Origin: Candidatus Nitrosopumilus sediminis
GTDB lineage: Archaea; Thermoproteota; Nitrososphaeria; Nitrososphaerales; Nitrosopumilaceae
Length of the DNA stretch: 64,000 bases
Direction of reading: 5' to 3'
NCBI RefSeq assembly: GCF_000299395.1
Contig: NC_018656.1
Span: 744,001-808,000, forward strand
Positions within the stretch are counted from its first letter, which is position 1. Each line of letters begins with the position of its first letter. Below, in pieces: positions 40,655 to 50,031 of the stretch. The translations under genes were made by a program, and so were the position numbers. The notes below the pieces were generated by a model. It saw only the letters and a program-made list of their open reading frames with translations, ran no database searches and was not told the origin of the DNA.

Positions 40655-42578
40655 TCAACTCAATTTTTCAATTTCATCTAAAACATCAGGATTCTCCAAG
40701 GAAGACAAGTCCCCAAGATCATCGCCGAGTAATTTTGATTTCAACAGTCGACGCATGATTTTTCCTGTTCTAGTTTTTGGAAGATCAGATAGTTGGAAAA
40801 GAAGTTTGGGTCTTGCCAATTTGCCAATTTTTTCAGCCACATAATCAGAAATTTCAGATACAGGTAATTTTTCAGATACATCAGATACAAAAAACACTAC
40901 AATTGCTTCACCAGTTATATCATCAGGGATTGCGATTGATGCAGCATCTGATATTTTTTTATTGAGATATGACAGCATGTTCAATTTCAGCAGTAGACAT
41001 TCGATGACCAGATACGTTAATCACATCATCTGTTCGTCCACGCATATACCAAAGATTGTCATCATCCACATACACATAATCTCCATGAAACCAAACATCT
41101 TTGAATCTAGACCAGTATGTTTGCAAATATCTTTCATCATCATTTAACAAACCACGTGTCATTGCAGGCCAAGGAGACTTTATTATCAAAAAACCATTTT
41201 TCCCTCTAACAGGACTTTGATTCTCATCAACTACATCCAAATTCATTCCCGGTACAGGAATTCCTACAGTCGATGGTTTTAATTTCATTCCAGGGAAAAC
41301 AGATAACATTGCACCTCCAATTTCAGTACCTCCAGAAAGATTCATGATTGGGATTTTTTTATTTCCGACTTTTTCATATAGCCACCACCATGAATCCTCA
41401 TCAAGGGGTTCACCGGTGGTAGGAATGTTTTTTATTTTTTCCAATGAAAATAATTTTGCAGGTTCAACATTATTTTTCTTAAACAATCTTACGGCAGTTG
41501 GAGATATTCCAAAAATTGTTGCATCGTATTCTGATAACATCCTCCAAACTCTATCAGATGAGGGAAAGTCCAACCCTCCATCATAAATCACAGCAGATGC
41601 ACCCATCATCAAAAGACCATAAACATTCCACACCAGACCTGTAATCCACCCAATATCTGCAGGCCAAAATAGTGTGTCTTGTGCCTGCATATCAATAAGA
41701 TATGCCGCCTGATGCCCTGCAAACACTGAAAATCCCCCATGAGTGTGAATCACACCTTTTGGCTTGCCAGTGGTTCCCGAAGTGTATAAAATAAACAAAG
41801 GATCCTCAGAATCCAAAATTTCAGTGTCACAGAAATCATTTTGAACAGAAACAAGTTTATCATAAAAAATAATTTTTTTAGATTCAGTGTATTGATCAAT
41901 TTTTTTGTAAGGAACCAATATTGTTTTTTCTACAAATGTGTCATTAACTGCAATCTCTATAGATTTTTTTTGAGAAACAGGTTTTCCTTTGCGATAAAAC
42001 CCATCAGAAATTATTAGAAACTTAGCATTACAATCTTTTAATCGTATGTGTAATGATTCTGCACTATATCCAGAAAAAATCACTGTTTGTATCGCACCTA
42101 TTTTTGCTGCTGCAAGTATTGACAAAATTGCCTCTTCAATCATAGGCAGATAAATTGCAACTACGTCACCTTTTTTGACTCCGAGAGATTTTAACCCATT
42201 TGCAAGTTTAGATACTTTTGAATTTAATTCTGAATATGAAATCTTTGATTGTTTTCCATCTTCTGATTCAAAATAATATGCAATTTTTTCAGGGGATGTT
42301 TTATTGAATTTCTCAACTGAGGATTTGTAAATATTTGTTTTACCGTTAACAAACCATTTAGACCATGCAATTCCTTTAGAGTCATCTAATACTTTTGTAT
42401 ACGGCTCATCCCAAACAACTCCGATATCTTCGTCTACTGATTTCCAGTACCACTCCAAATCATTCTTAGCTTTTTCAGACAATTCATCTATTGTTAAGAC
42501 ATTGTGTTTTTTCATAAATTTGTAAATATTGGATTCTTGAATTTGTTTGTCTGTTGGAATAAATTCAAAATTAGACAA
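40655..42578 (-). CDS. AMP-forming acyl-CoA (acetyl/propionyl-CoA) synthetase, frameshifted
   Basis: ANL-family acyl-CoA synthetase. The first frame (to 40959) has the ATP motif LYTSGTTGKPKGVIH, the A5-type NLSGGTEIGG and the hinge RGRTDDVINVSGHRM. It stops right after TAEIEHAVISQ. The second frame (40984-40655) continues with KKISDAASIAIPDDITGEAI and the catalytic-Lys region KTRTGKIMRRLL. Removing one base near 40954-40964 (TCTCAATAAAAAAATATC, reverse strand) gives a continuous EHAVISHKKISDAAS. The total would be about 640 residues, the normal family length. Every active-site part is preserved, so an indel error is more likely than decay. Confidence 0.85.
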
Positions 42579-42621
42579 GATTTGATTTTTTTAGATTCGG
42601 ACGTCGTAAAAAGATTTTTTC

Positions 42622-42888
42622 TTATGAAATATCTATTCCAAGACGTCGGGCACATGCAATTGCAGATTTGCCTGCATCTTCGTCAATTCCAAATTGTAGT
42701 AATTTCTCAGTCCACCCAGTTTGGATCCCCATTGTATTTTCACGGTAATATTCTCTTAAAATTACGCCTATTTCATCATCTAATTTCTGTCTAGTAGCCT
42801 CATTCATGCCTGCTTGAAGGATTGTCGCATCAGATACAGCCAAGATTTTGATAAATTCTATATTTTCAAGAGACAGATCCGGCATCAT
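42622..42888 (-). CDS. Hypothetical protein next to gatB (88 aa)
   Basis: The 88-residue helical protein overlaps the gatB stop by 4 bp, so it is translated from the same message. It has no metal motif or membrane span. Sequence features: SLENIEFIKILAVSDATIL, KLDDEIGVILREYY, KLLQFGIDEDAGKSAIACARRLG. Not a known part of the amidotransferase. Function unknown. Confidence 0.65.
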   Translation of the reverse strand: MMPDLSLENIEFIKILAVSDATILQAGMNEATRQKLDDEIGVILREYYRENTMGIQTGWTEKLLQFGIDEDAGKSAIACARRLGIDIS

Positions 42889-44292
42889 ACACCAATCTGT
42901 TTTTTTAGCAAGTTCAAAGTTAATGCAGGATCTGCTTTTCCCTTTGTTTTTTGCATAACTTTGCCTACCAAATAATTTATTGTTTGAGGGTTTGATTTTG
43001 CTTGCTCAACAGCTTGTGCTTCTTCAGAGACTACTTGTGTTATAATTCCAGATAATTCAGATTCGTCAGACACATTTCCAAGATCTAGTTCTTTGATAAC
43101 AGTTGACAAATCTTTTCCAGTTTTTAAAATTTCATGCAATGCATTTTTAGAAGAATTCCTAGATATTTTACCTGATTGTATAGAGTCTGCTAATTCTTTT
43201 AGATGGACAGATGTCAGTTTTGAGGCTTCACGTTTTTCTCTTGTATCTACTAGCCCCATCAAATCAGTTGTAATTATATTTGCAATTTCTTTTGCATTTG
43301 ATTCAGTGTGAGACTCCTCAAATAAATCAGAATAATATTTGTCTGATGATAGCACATCAGCTACTTGTGCAGGTATGTTATATTTTGAAATATATCTTTC
43401 TTTTTTAGAACTGATGCTTTCAGGCATTTCAGAAATTAATTTAATTTTGATTTCAGGATCAATCTTAACCCATGGAATGTCACCTTCCAAGAAATAACGA
43501 TAATCCAATTCCTCTTCTTTAGAACGAGATGATATCGTAATCTTTCTTCTGTCATCCCAATGTCGTGTTTCTTGAATAATTTCAATTTCACGAGAATGCA
43601 GACTTTCTTGTCGTGTGATCTCAAAATGAACTGCTTTTTCTAAATCATGAAATGAACCGATATTTTTTATTTCGACTTTTTTTCCACCTTCAATTGAAAC
43701 GTTGGCGTCAGCTCTCATTGCACCCTCTAAACTAGGATCTGCAACTCCTAGATTTTCAAGAATATCTGATAGAATGTTTAGAAAGTCGCGTACTTCCTTA
43801 GGGGTCTCAAAATCAGGCTCTGTAACAATTTCTACCAGAGGAGTACCTGCACGATTATAATCTACAAGAGTTATCTGATTTTTAGAAGAACTTCCTTCGT
43901 AAATCAATCTCCCAGGATCTTCTTCTAGCTGTATCCTAGTGATATTGATTTTTTTATCACCTATCATTACTGAGCCCTTTCCCCCCACACTAGTATCACC
44001 GTAGATGTTGAGTTGAGTGATTTGAAAATTTTTTGGAGAATCAGGATAAAAATAATTTTTCCTAAAGAACGCAATTTTTTCCGGAGTTGAACAATTTAGT
44101 GCCATTGCAATTATTGTTGCTTTTTTTAACAGCTTCTTGATTTAATCGAGGCAAGCTTCCAGGTAACCCCATACAGATTGGGCAGATATTTTCATTGATT
44201 TTAAAACCACGATAATTTGCTTTGCATGGACAAAATAATTTGCTGTTAAGGTTTGTTAGCTGACAGTGAATCTCCAAACCAATCATAGTCAT
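42885..44292 (-). CDS. gatB: Aspartyl/glutamyl-tRNA amidotransferase subunit B, frameshifted
   Basis: GatB forms Gln-tRNA or Asn-tRNA together with GatA and GatC. The N-terminal piece (44292-44062) has MIGLEIHCQLTNLNSKLFCPC and ICPICMGLPGSLPRLNQEAVKK, then drifts. The remainder (frame 44105-42885) picks up at MALNCSTPEKIAFFRKNYFYPD. The two meet at a run of seven A (plus-strand T run, 44121-44127); removing one A gives KKATIIAMALNC, the natural GatB sequence. The gene is normally essential, so an extra base or slippage is expected rather than a null allele. C-terminal GatB/Yqey domain is complete. Confidence 0.88.
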
Positions 44293-45734
44293 AGTGGAAC
44301 CTCCGGCAAACTGACAGTTTGCTCTAATGCATATGCTGCTTGAAGTAGTTGTCTATCCTGTGATGAATTTGCCATCAATTGAATTCCAATTGGCAGACCA
44401 TTTGAAATAGCAAATGGAATAGAGATTGCAGGTTTTCCTGTAAGATTTGCAGTTACTGTATTTATGTCAACTAAAAACAGAGAAATAGGATCATTAATTT
44501 TTTCACCTAATCTGAAAGGAGGTACAGGGACGGTAGGAGAGAGCAATAGGTCAAATTTTTTGAATGCATCATTGATTTCATTTGTGAGTTTACTTTTTAC
44601 TTTTAATGCCTTTAAGAAATATTTTCCAGCATGACCTGCAGAGGGAACAAATCCTCCAAGGATCATTCTTCTAGTTACCTCCGGACCAAAATTACGTCTA
44701 GCCTTTGAAATATAGGAATTAAACTCGTAACCTTCCAGTGGAAAATCATAACCATATCTTAGATTGTCATATCTTGCAAGATTACTGCCAGCCTCTGTTG
44801 CAGTAATTGTATAATAAGCAGCAACAGAATATTTTACCATATCCAGAGATATTTCTTCGCATATTGCACCCAAACTTTCAAGTTTAGAAATGGCATCTTT
44901 TGTTGCAGATAATACTACAGGATCTATGCCTTCTCCAATCATTTCTTTTATTATTCCAATTTTTTTGCCTGCAATGCCAGAATCTATTCCTGTTAGATAA
45001 TCTTCATTTTTGTTATCAATCGTAGTGTTGTCATTAGGATCAATTCCCGAAATCATATTTAGCATAAAGGCTGTGTCTTTTACTGTTCTAGTCAAAGGAC
45101 CAATCTGTTCAATGCTGTTAGCATAAGAAATTAAACCAAATCTGCTAATCAACCCATAAGTTGGCTTGTACCCAACTGTAGAGCAAAAACTAGCAGGATT
45201 TCTTACAGAACCACCAGTGTCAGAACCAAGTGATGCAACGCACTCAAATGCGCTGACTGATACAGCACTCCCACCAGATGAACCTCCAGGGACACAATCA
45301 GTATTCCAAGGATTTTTGCTCGGACCAAATGCACTAAACTCAGTAGTCAAACCCATTGCAAATTCATCCATATTTACTTTGCCGATAAATATTGCATCTT
45401 GTTGTTTTAGTTTTGTAATTACTGTTGCATCATATGGGGCAACAAAATTTTCAAGCATTTTTGATGCACATGTAGTTTTAGAATCTTTGATGCATATGTT
45501 ATCCTTAATGGAAATTGGCATTCCAAAACAGTCACCAACTTTTTGACCTGACTTTATTTTTTTATCAATATCTCTGGCCTGATCAACTGCATTTTTATTT
45601 ACAGACAAAAATGCGTGGAGGTTGTCATCCACGCTGTGAATTTGCTCCAAAGTTTTTGCAACAAAATCTTCTGCAGATATATTTCCAGATTTTACTTCTT
45701 GAATGTAATCAAGGGCAGATATTTTTAGGTTCAT
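44289..45734 (-). CDS. gatA: Aspartyl/glutamyl-tRNA amidotransferase subunit A
   Basis: Amidase-signature protein of 481 residues. The Ser-cisSer-Lys triad is visible in SIKDNIC (Lys near 78), and PGGSSGGSA (Ser near 153-154) with the Gly-rich GSDTGGSVRNPA. It hydrolyses glutamine for transamidation. Overlaps gatB and gatC by 4 bp each, giving a tight gatC-gatA-gatB operon. Confidence 0.93.
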   Translation of the reverse strand: MNLKISALDYIQEVKSGNISAEDFVAKTLEQIHSVDDNLHAFLSVNKNAVDQARDIDKKIKSGQKVGDCFGMPISIKDNICIKDSKTTCASKMLENFVAPYDATVITKLKQQDAIFIGKVNMDEFAMGLTTEFSAFGPSKNPWNTDCVPGGSSGGSAVSVSAFECVASLGSDTGGSVRNPASFCSTVGYKPTYGLISRFGLISYANSIEQIGPLTRTVKDTAFMLNMISGIDPNDNTTIDNKNEDYLTGIDSGIAGKKIGIIKEMIGEGIDPVVLSATKDAISKLESLGAICEEISLDMVKYSVAAYYTITATEAGSNLARYDNLRYGYDFPLEGYEFNSYISKARRNFGPEVTRRMILGGFVPSAGHAGKYFLKALKVKSKLTNEINDAFKKFDLLLSPTVPVPPFRLGEKINDPISLFLVDINTVTANLTGKPAISIPFAISNGLPIGIQLMANSSQDRQLLQAAYALEQTVSLPEVPL

Positions 45735-46000
45735 GAAGACATCTTTGGTGCACGAACATATGTTCCCTTGTAGTGGTTTAGTTTTTCAATCAATTTATCA
45801 TCAAATGGAATGTACTCATCTTTTCGCAAATTTGAAATGGAAATTTCAGGCATAGAGATTTCTTCTGATTCGACTCCTGCAGAATCCAAAATATCAAAAT
45901 AATCAATCATTGCATGTACTTTTTCAACATGTTCTTTATGATTATCAATGTCTATTCTCATTAATTTTGAGACTAGTTCAATTTCTTCTTCGGATACCAT
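45731..46000 (-). CDS. gatC: Aspartyl/glutamyl-tRNA amidotransferase subunit C
   Basis: The 89-residue GatC wraps GatA and assembles the complex. Family pattern: EIELVSKLMRIDI near the start, MIDYFDILDSAGVE in the middle, and the C-terminal LRKDEYIPFDDKLIEKLN. It overlaps gatA by 4 bp and starts the operon. Confidence 0.88.
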   Translation of the reverse strand: MVSEEEIELVSKLMRIDIDNHKEHVEKVHAMIDYFDILDSAGVESEEISMPEISISNLRKDEYIPFDDKLIEKLNHYKGTYVRAPKMSS

Positions 46001-46029
46001 AATGCTTCAAAATATCAATCCATATTATA

Positions 46030-47322
46030 TTATTCTAATAGTATTCCCAGAAATGGAATAGTTTGACCATACTTCGTACCAGACCCAGGACAACTTCCCC
46101 CAGAACACATCTCTCCAAACATTAGGATTGGAGATTCATTAATCCCTTTATTTGCTGGAGTCTTAGCTTCACTTATGCCTCCAGGTGTTGTTGCACCAAA
46201 ATAAACACGTAATTCATCGCCAGGAGATATACTGTAAGCAAGATCCGTATATGCAGTAATAGTTGGGGGATTTGTAGTAGCACTATCCACAACGTAGAAT
46301 GTATTTGCAGATCCACCTACTGGTGTTAGTAATAATGCAGAATCTTCTCCAATATAGAATGTGTTAGACAGATCATTATTTGTGATATTTATTCTCCATA
46401 CAGTGTCTGAATTAGTATTTAAATTCCATCCAGAGGTCCAATCACTTGTACCTTGTATCCATTCAAGGGATGCATAGTCAACTTGAAGTACACCTGCATT
46501 TTGGGCAGATACAGAATCTGCATCGATGTTAAAAAATTCAACACTCTCTTGCACATAGTTTCCTTGTTTTGCATTGTTAATAGTGGCATTGAATATTATT
46601 GAATCATTAGAATTACCTGTAACTGTGTAAATCCATTTGAAGAATGCAGTATCACCAGGTGACAAACTTTCTTTTGATGATGGGATTGGTCCTTCTTTGT
46701 ATGTTGCAGTCGCACCGCCAGTTGTATCTGGAGGATCTTCTATTTGAGGAGTAAGTAACTGTAATACACTGCCATCAGTAACATTGTTAGTAACACCAAA
46801 CCAGAGTGTCACATTTTGTCCTGTGAGAACAGATTTTGAAGTGGAAAATAAATTCATTTCAAGACTTTCATCTTGAGGTGATGTTATTTGTACATCAAAG
46901 AGATTCCCTCTCTCAGTTACTAATCTCAAGTCATACGACTGAGATTCTAGTGCATAAAGATTTAGGTTTTGACCCACATTGTAAATAGTCTGACCAGGCG
47001 AAGAGATTTCATTTAGAGTAAAATTCTGTAGAGGCCATGAAGAATCAGTAACGTTATTGACCCATAATCGTGTAAAGTGAATAGGAAGTTGGCCTGTGTT
47101 TTTGATTGCAAGATCAAATTTCCCATCAGTAATACCGACATTAATAATTTCAAAAGTTTCTTTAGATTTGTCTATACTTTCAATACCCTTTACAATTACC
47201 TCATCGTTTACTCGTTCAATCAGATTAATTCCATATGTGAAATAACCAATTACTGAGCTAAGAACAATCACAAGAAAGATCATTCCAATAACATTGCTGA
47301 GTCCTCGTCGTTTTTTTATCAA
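46030..47322 (-). CDS. Large pilin-like surface protein (second pair)
   Basis: The 430-residue protein begins MIKKRRG followed by LSNVIGMIFLVIVLSSVIGYF, a class III signal peptide. The mature part is beta-rich and low in charge (LNEISSPGQTIYNVGQNLN), like its paralogue 28658-30313. It sits 36 bp downstream of the small pilin-like gene 47359-47820, mirroring the first pair. Probable surface subunit. It is separated from the pilus ATPase locus by about 10 kb. Confidence 0.75.
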   Translation of the reverse strand: MIKKRRGLSNVIGMIFLVIVLSSVIGYFTYGINLIERVNDEVIVKGIESIDKSKETFEIINVGITDGKFDLAIKNTGQLPIHFTRLWVNNVTDSSWPLQNFTLNEISSPGQTIYNVGQNLNLYALESQSYDLRLVTERGNLFDVQITSPQDESLEMNLFSTSKSVLTGQNVTLWFGVTNNVTDGSVLQLLTPQIEDPPDTTGGATATYKEGPIPSSKESLSPGDTAFFKWIYTVTGNSNDSIIFNATINNAKQGNYVQESVEFFNIDADSVSAQNAGVLQVDYASLEWIQGTSDWTSGWNLNTNSDTVWRINITNNDLSNTFYIGEDSALLLTPVGGSANTFYVVDSATTNPPTITAYTDLAYSISPGDELRVYFGATTPGGISEAKTPANKGINESPILMFGEMCSGGSCPGSGTKYGQTIPFLGILLE

Positions 47323-47358
47323 AGTATACCCAACAAAATTCTAATGAGGTAAAAAGTA

Positions 47359-47820
47359 TTATGTGTGAATTTGTGTTTGTATGATATTTCCTCTAGTAGT
47401 AGAAGCAGAGACATCTAATACATCATAGAATTGAAATGATGTATCATCAACAACTACAGAGATGCTACCATCAGGCATTATCTGTCCCTTGGATAGTGAT
47501 TGAACTTTACTGAAACCCGATACCTTGTCATAGAATTTAATTTCAGATATATCCACGCCAAGATTACCAACATTTGTTATTACAACTATTATTGTTTCAC
47601 AGGGATCAGAATTACAATAAACGTATTCAAACATCATTGATTCGTTAATTTTGTTAAGATAATCATCTACAGTGTCATTCATTTCAATTTGCTGAGAATT
47701 CAAAGAAGTTTGGCTCCAAACAACTCCGGCACCACCCATTACAGTAACTGCAGTCATCATAATTGCAGAAGTAATTACTGTGGCCAAAGCTCGTCTTTTC
47801 CTTGCTTGTTTTAAATTCAT
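47359..47820 (-). CDS. Small pilin-like protein, class III signal peptide (second pair)
   Basis: The 153-residue protein begins MNLKQARKRRA then LATVITSAIMMTAVTVMG, a prepilin signal. The mature part is similar in size and pattern to 28206-28661 (small, beta-rich, with ESMMFEYVYCNSDPCETI). Two cysteines are close together and may form a disulfide. Promoter: ATATATT near 47844-47850 about 27 bp before ATG, and two direct copies of AAATAACATAC (47866-47901). Confidence 0.78.
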   Translation of the reverse strand: MNLKQARKRRALATVITSAIMMTAVTVMGGAGVVWSQTSLNSQQIEMNDTVDDYLNKINESMMFEYVYCNSDPCETIIVVITNVGNLGVDISEIKFYDKVSGFSKVQSLSKGQIMPDGSISVVVDDTSFQFYDVLDVSASTTRGNIIQTQIHT

Positions 47821-47865
47821 ACCTTATTCCCACAATTGGGAAATATATCAAATAGTTTGTATTCC

Positions 47866-47901
47866 AAATAACATACAATTCAGATTTTGGAAATAACATA
47901 C
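47866..47901. promoter_or_regulatory. Two direct copies of AAATAACATAC upstream of the pilin pair
   Basis: AAATAACATAC at 47866-47876 and 47891-47901, spaced 25 bp start to start. Read on the transcribed strand they give GTATGTTATTT, close to the GTATGTA heptamers in the other surface-structure locus. Candidate binding site for a shared regulator. Confidence 0.4.
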
Positions 47902-48016
47902 TGAGCCTAATTATTGAGGCTATAGTTGAGTAATTACAAAACTGTTTGAAATGGTGAAAAAAGTGTATCTTTGAAAACAAACATGTGGTTATTTATTTCT
48001 CTGTAGAACAATAAAC

Positions 48017-48112
48017 ATGTCTAAAGAAATGACCAATCATAGCATCAAAGATTTGGAAAATATGACTGAAGAAATAATATCAAAAATTAAACAAATTTCT
48101 CAAACATTATAG
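48017..48112 (+). CDS. Possible 31-residue helical peptide
   Basis: ATG 48017 to TAG 48112, product MSKEMTNHSIKDLENMTEE and IISKIKQISQTL. An amphipathic helix. Short and without homology evidence; it converges on aspS with 23 bp between. Listed as a possible small gene. Confidence 0.3.
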   Translation: MSKEMTNHSIKDLENMTEEIISKIKQISQTL

Positions 48113-48135
48113 AAGAAAATGAATTTTGGTGTAGA

Positions 48136-49446
48136 TTAAGGAGTGAGTCTATCTACATCTCTTGGATAAAATGTAGTATCACGGATATTTTCAGTTCCAG
48201 TTAAAACCATGATCAATCTTTCTAGTCCAATTCCACAACCAGCATGAGGAGGTACGCCGTAATCAAAAGATCCAAGATGATATTCAAATGCATCTGTTTT
48301 CATCCCTTTGTTTTTCATTCGCTCAGCTAGCTCATCACGTTTTTCAATTCTTGTACTGCCAGATGATAATTCCAAATCTCCATACATTAAATCAAAAGAT
48401 TCAGAAACCTTTGGATTTGATTTACTGTCCTTTACATAGAATGGTTTTGGTGCAAGAGGCCAATCAGTGATAAAGTAAAATCCATTAAGACCTATTTTCT
48501 TAAGATTTGAAGGATACAAGTCATCACCCCATTCAGTTTTTGCACCAGCCTTTTGCATCCTATCAACTAGTTCATCGTAAGTATATCTTGGAATATTATC
48601 AGGAACTTTAATTTCAGGAAATCCAGAATCAGCGTGGTCTTTTGTGTAATAATTCACAGTTTGAATTGATATTTTGACAATCTCCTCAATTCTATTCATC
48701 ACATCATTGTAATCTACAAATGCCTCTTCCAGATCAATTGAAATTGCTTCTGCCAAGTGACGATTTGTTCTTGATGGCTCTGCTCTAAAGATAGGAGCTA
48801 TCTCAAAAACTTTTTCAAAACTCATTGTTAATTGTTCTTTGTACAATTGCGGACTCTGAGCTAAGAATGCTTCTTTGTTATAGTAAAATATTGGAAATAA
48901 AGCTGCTCCACCTTCAGTGGCAGTTGCAATCATTTTTGGAGTATTGATTTCAACAAAATTTTGACTACTAAAATAATCCCTAATTGATTTTAGAACCAAA
49001 CTTCTTGTTTTGAAAATATGCTGTAATGTGTCACGTCTCAGATCAATTGGCCTCACTTCTAGTCGAGTATCTATATTTTTGACAGTTTTTACAGTAGGCT
49101 CAAAAGGAGGAATTTTTTGAACATCTGAGAAAACTCGTAATTCTGTAGGTATAATTTCAAAACCACTTGGCGCTTTTTCTGATGCTTTCACATTACCTGT
49201 AACAGCAATAGAAGAATGGGCTTTCAATGAAGAAATTTTTTCACGTATTTCATCAGGACAGTCTCCTTTTTTTGCCACAATAGATAGATCGCCATTTTTG
49301 TCACGGATTGTAGCAAAACTGATGTTTCCATGTCCACGGACGGTCAATACCCATCCCATTACAGTAACCTGACTCCCATCCATAGAGGAGTTTATTTCAT
49401 TTGAATAGTGAGATCTTCGTAAAGTTCCCAATTCTGTTTCAATCAT
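48136..49446 (-). CDS. aspS: Aspartyl/asparaginyl-tRNA synthetase (probably non-discriminating)
   Basis: Class IIb synthetase of 436 residues with an N-terminal OB-fold anticodon domain (about 20-110) and the class II core: FRAEPSRTNRHLAE (motif 2, about 218-231) and GCGIGLERLIMVLTG (motif 3, about 406-420). Archaeal AspRS of this length often charges both tRNA-Asp and tRNA-Asn. The nearby GatCAB operon then converts Asp-tRNA-Asn to Asn-tRNA-Asn. No other AsnRS is seen in this window. Confidence 0.9.
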   Translation of the reverse strand: MIETELGTLRRSHYSNEINSSMDGSQVTVMGWVLTVRGHGNISFATIRDKNGDLSIVAKKGDCPDEIREKISSLKAHSSIAVTGNVKASEKAPSGFEIIPTELRVFSDVQKIPPFEPTVKTVKNIDTRLEVRPIDLRRDTLQHIFKTRSLVLKSIRDYFSSQNFVEINTPKMIATATEGGAALFPIFYYNKEAFLAQSPQLYKEQLTMSFEKVFEIAPIFRAEPSRTNRHLAEAISIDLEEAFVDYNDVMNRIEEIVKISIQTVNYYTKDHADSGFPEIKVPDNIPRYTYDELVDRMQKAGAKTEWGDDLYPSNLKKIGLNGFYFITDWPLAPKPFYVKDSKSNPKVSESFDLMYGDLELSSGSTRIEKRDELAERMKNKGMKTDAFEYHLGSFDYGVPPHAGCGIGLERLIMVLTGTENIRDTTFYPRDVDRLTP

Positions 49447-49558
49447 AATTTACATTATTGCTGATTTCATGGTGTAATTAATTTTTATACAAAATAGTGA
49501 ACAATTACATTAATTTTCATAATGCTTATAGCCAGTAAAAATTCCACAACAAAATAAG

Positions 49559-49747
49559 ATGAATATCCTAATGGCTCTAGTAATTGCAATGTTTATCATT
49601 GTAGGAGTATACGTTGGGTATCATGCATCACAACAAGTTCCTGAAGCAGAGGAACACAATATCAGCATAGAATTAGAAATGCTAAATGAAAGTTCAGGAT
49701 TTGTCCAAATTTTACAAAACCCAGAACTTAGAAAAACAATCCTGTAG
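49559..49747 (+). CDS. Small single-span membrane protein (62 aa)
   Basis: The 62-residue protein has one N-terminal membrane span (ILMALVIAMFIIVGVYVGY, about 3-21) then a polar helical tail (EMLNESSGFVQILQNPELRK). It is divergent from aspS. The upstream region contains a TATA-like TTTTTATAC box. Function unknown. Confidence 0.6.
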   Translation: MNILMALVIAMFIIVGVYVGYHASQQVPEAEEHNISIELEMLNESSGFVQILQNPELRKTIL

Positions 49748-49795
49748 AAACTCCAAAGTCGGATTTATATTAAATTGTATCAATTATTGAAAAAC

Positions 49796-50008
49796 ATGGT
49801 ACTTTCAGACAAAGAAAAAATGATTGCAATTATTTCAAATGGAATAGCGGTATTTTCATTATTACAGGAACGAGAAGAATTACCAAAAAATACAACAATG
49901 TATGATTTTGTGCTAAAGGTAATTCCAGAAAATATCAAGTCAGAATTGAATGTAGAGTTAATTGACGAAGTATTTCAATATGTCACATCTGCACATAATA
50001 GTTCATAA
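49796..50008 (+). CDS. Hypothetical helical protein (70 aa)
   Basis: Start ATG 49796 (MVLSDKEKMIAIISNGIAVF); the longer frame to TTG 49775 is less likely. Helical with a moderately hydrophobic N-terminus and a polar C-terminus (ELPKNTTMYDFVLKVI). It lies 23 bp upstream of purP on the same strand. No family assigned. Confidence 0.5.
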   Translation: MVLSDKEKMIAIISNGIAVFSLLQEREELPKNTTMYDFVLKVIPENIKSELNVELIDEVFQYVTSAHNSS

Positions 50009-50031
50009 AGTACAAAATACTCACAATAATA

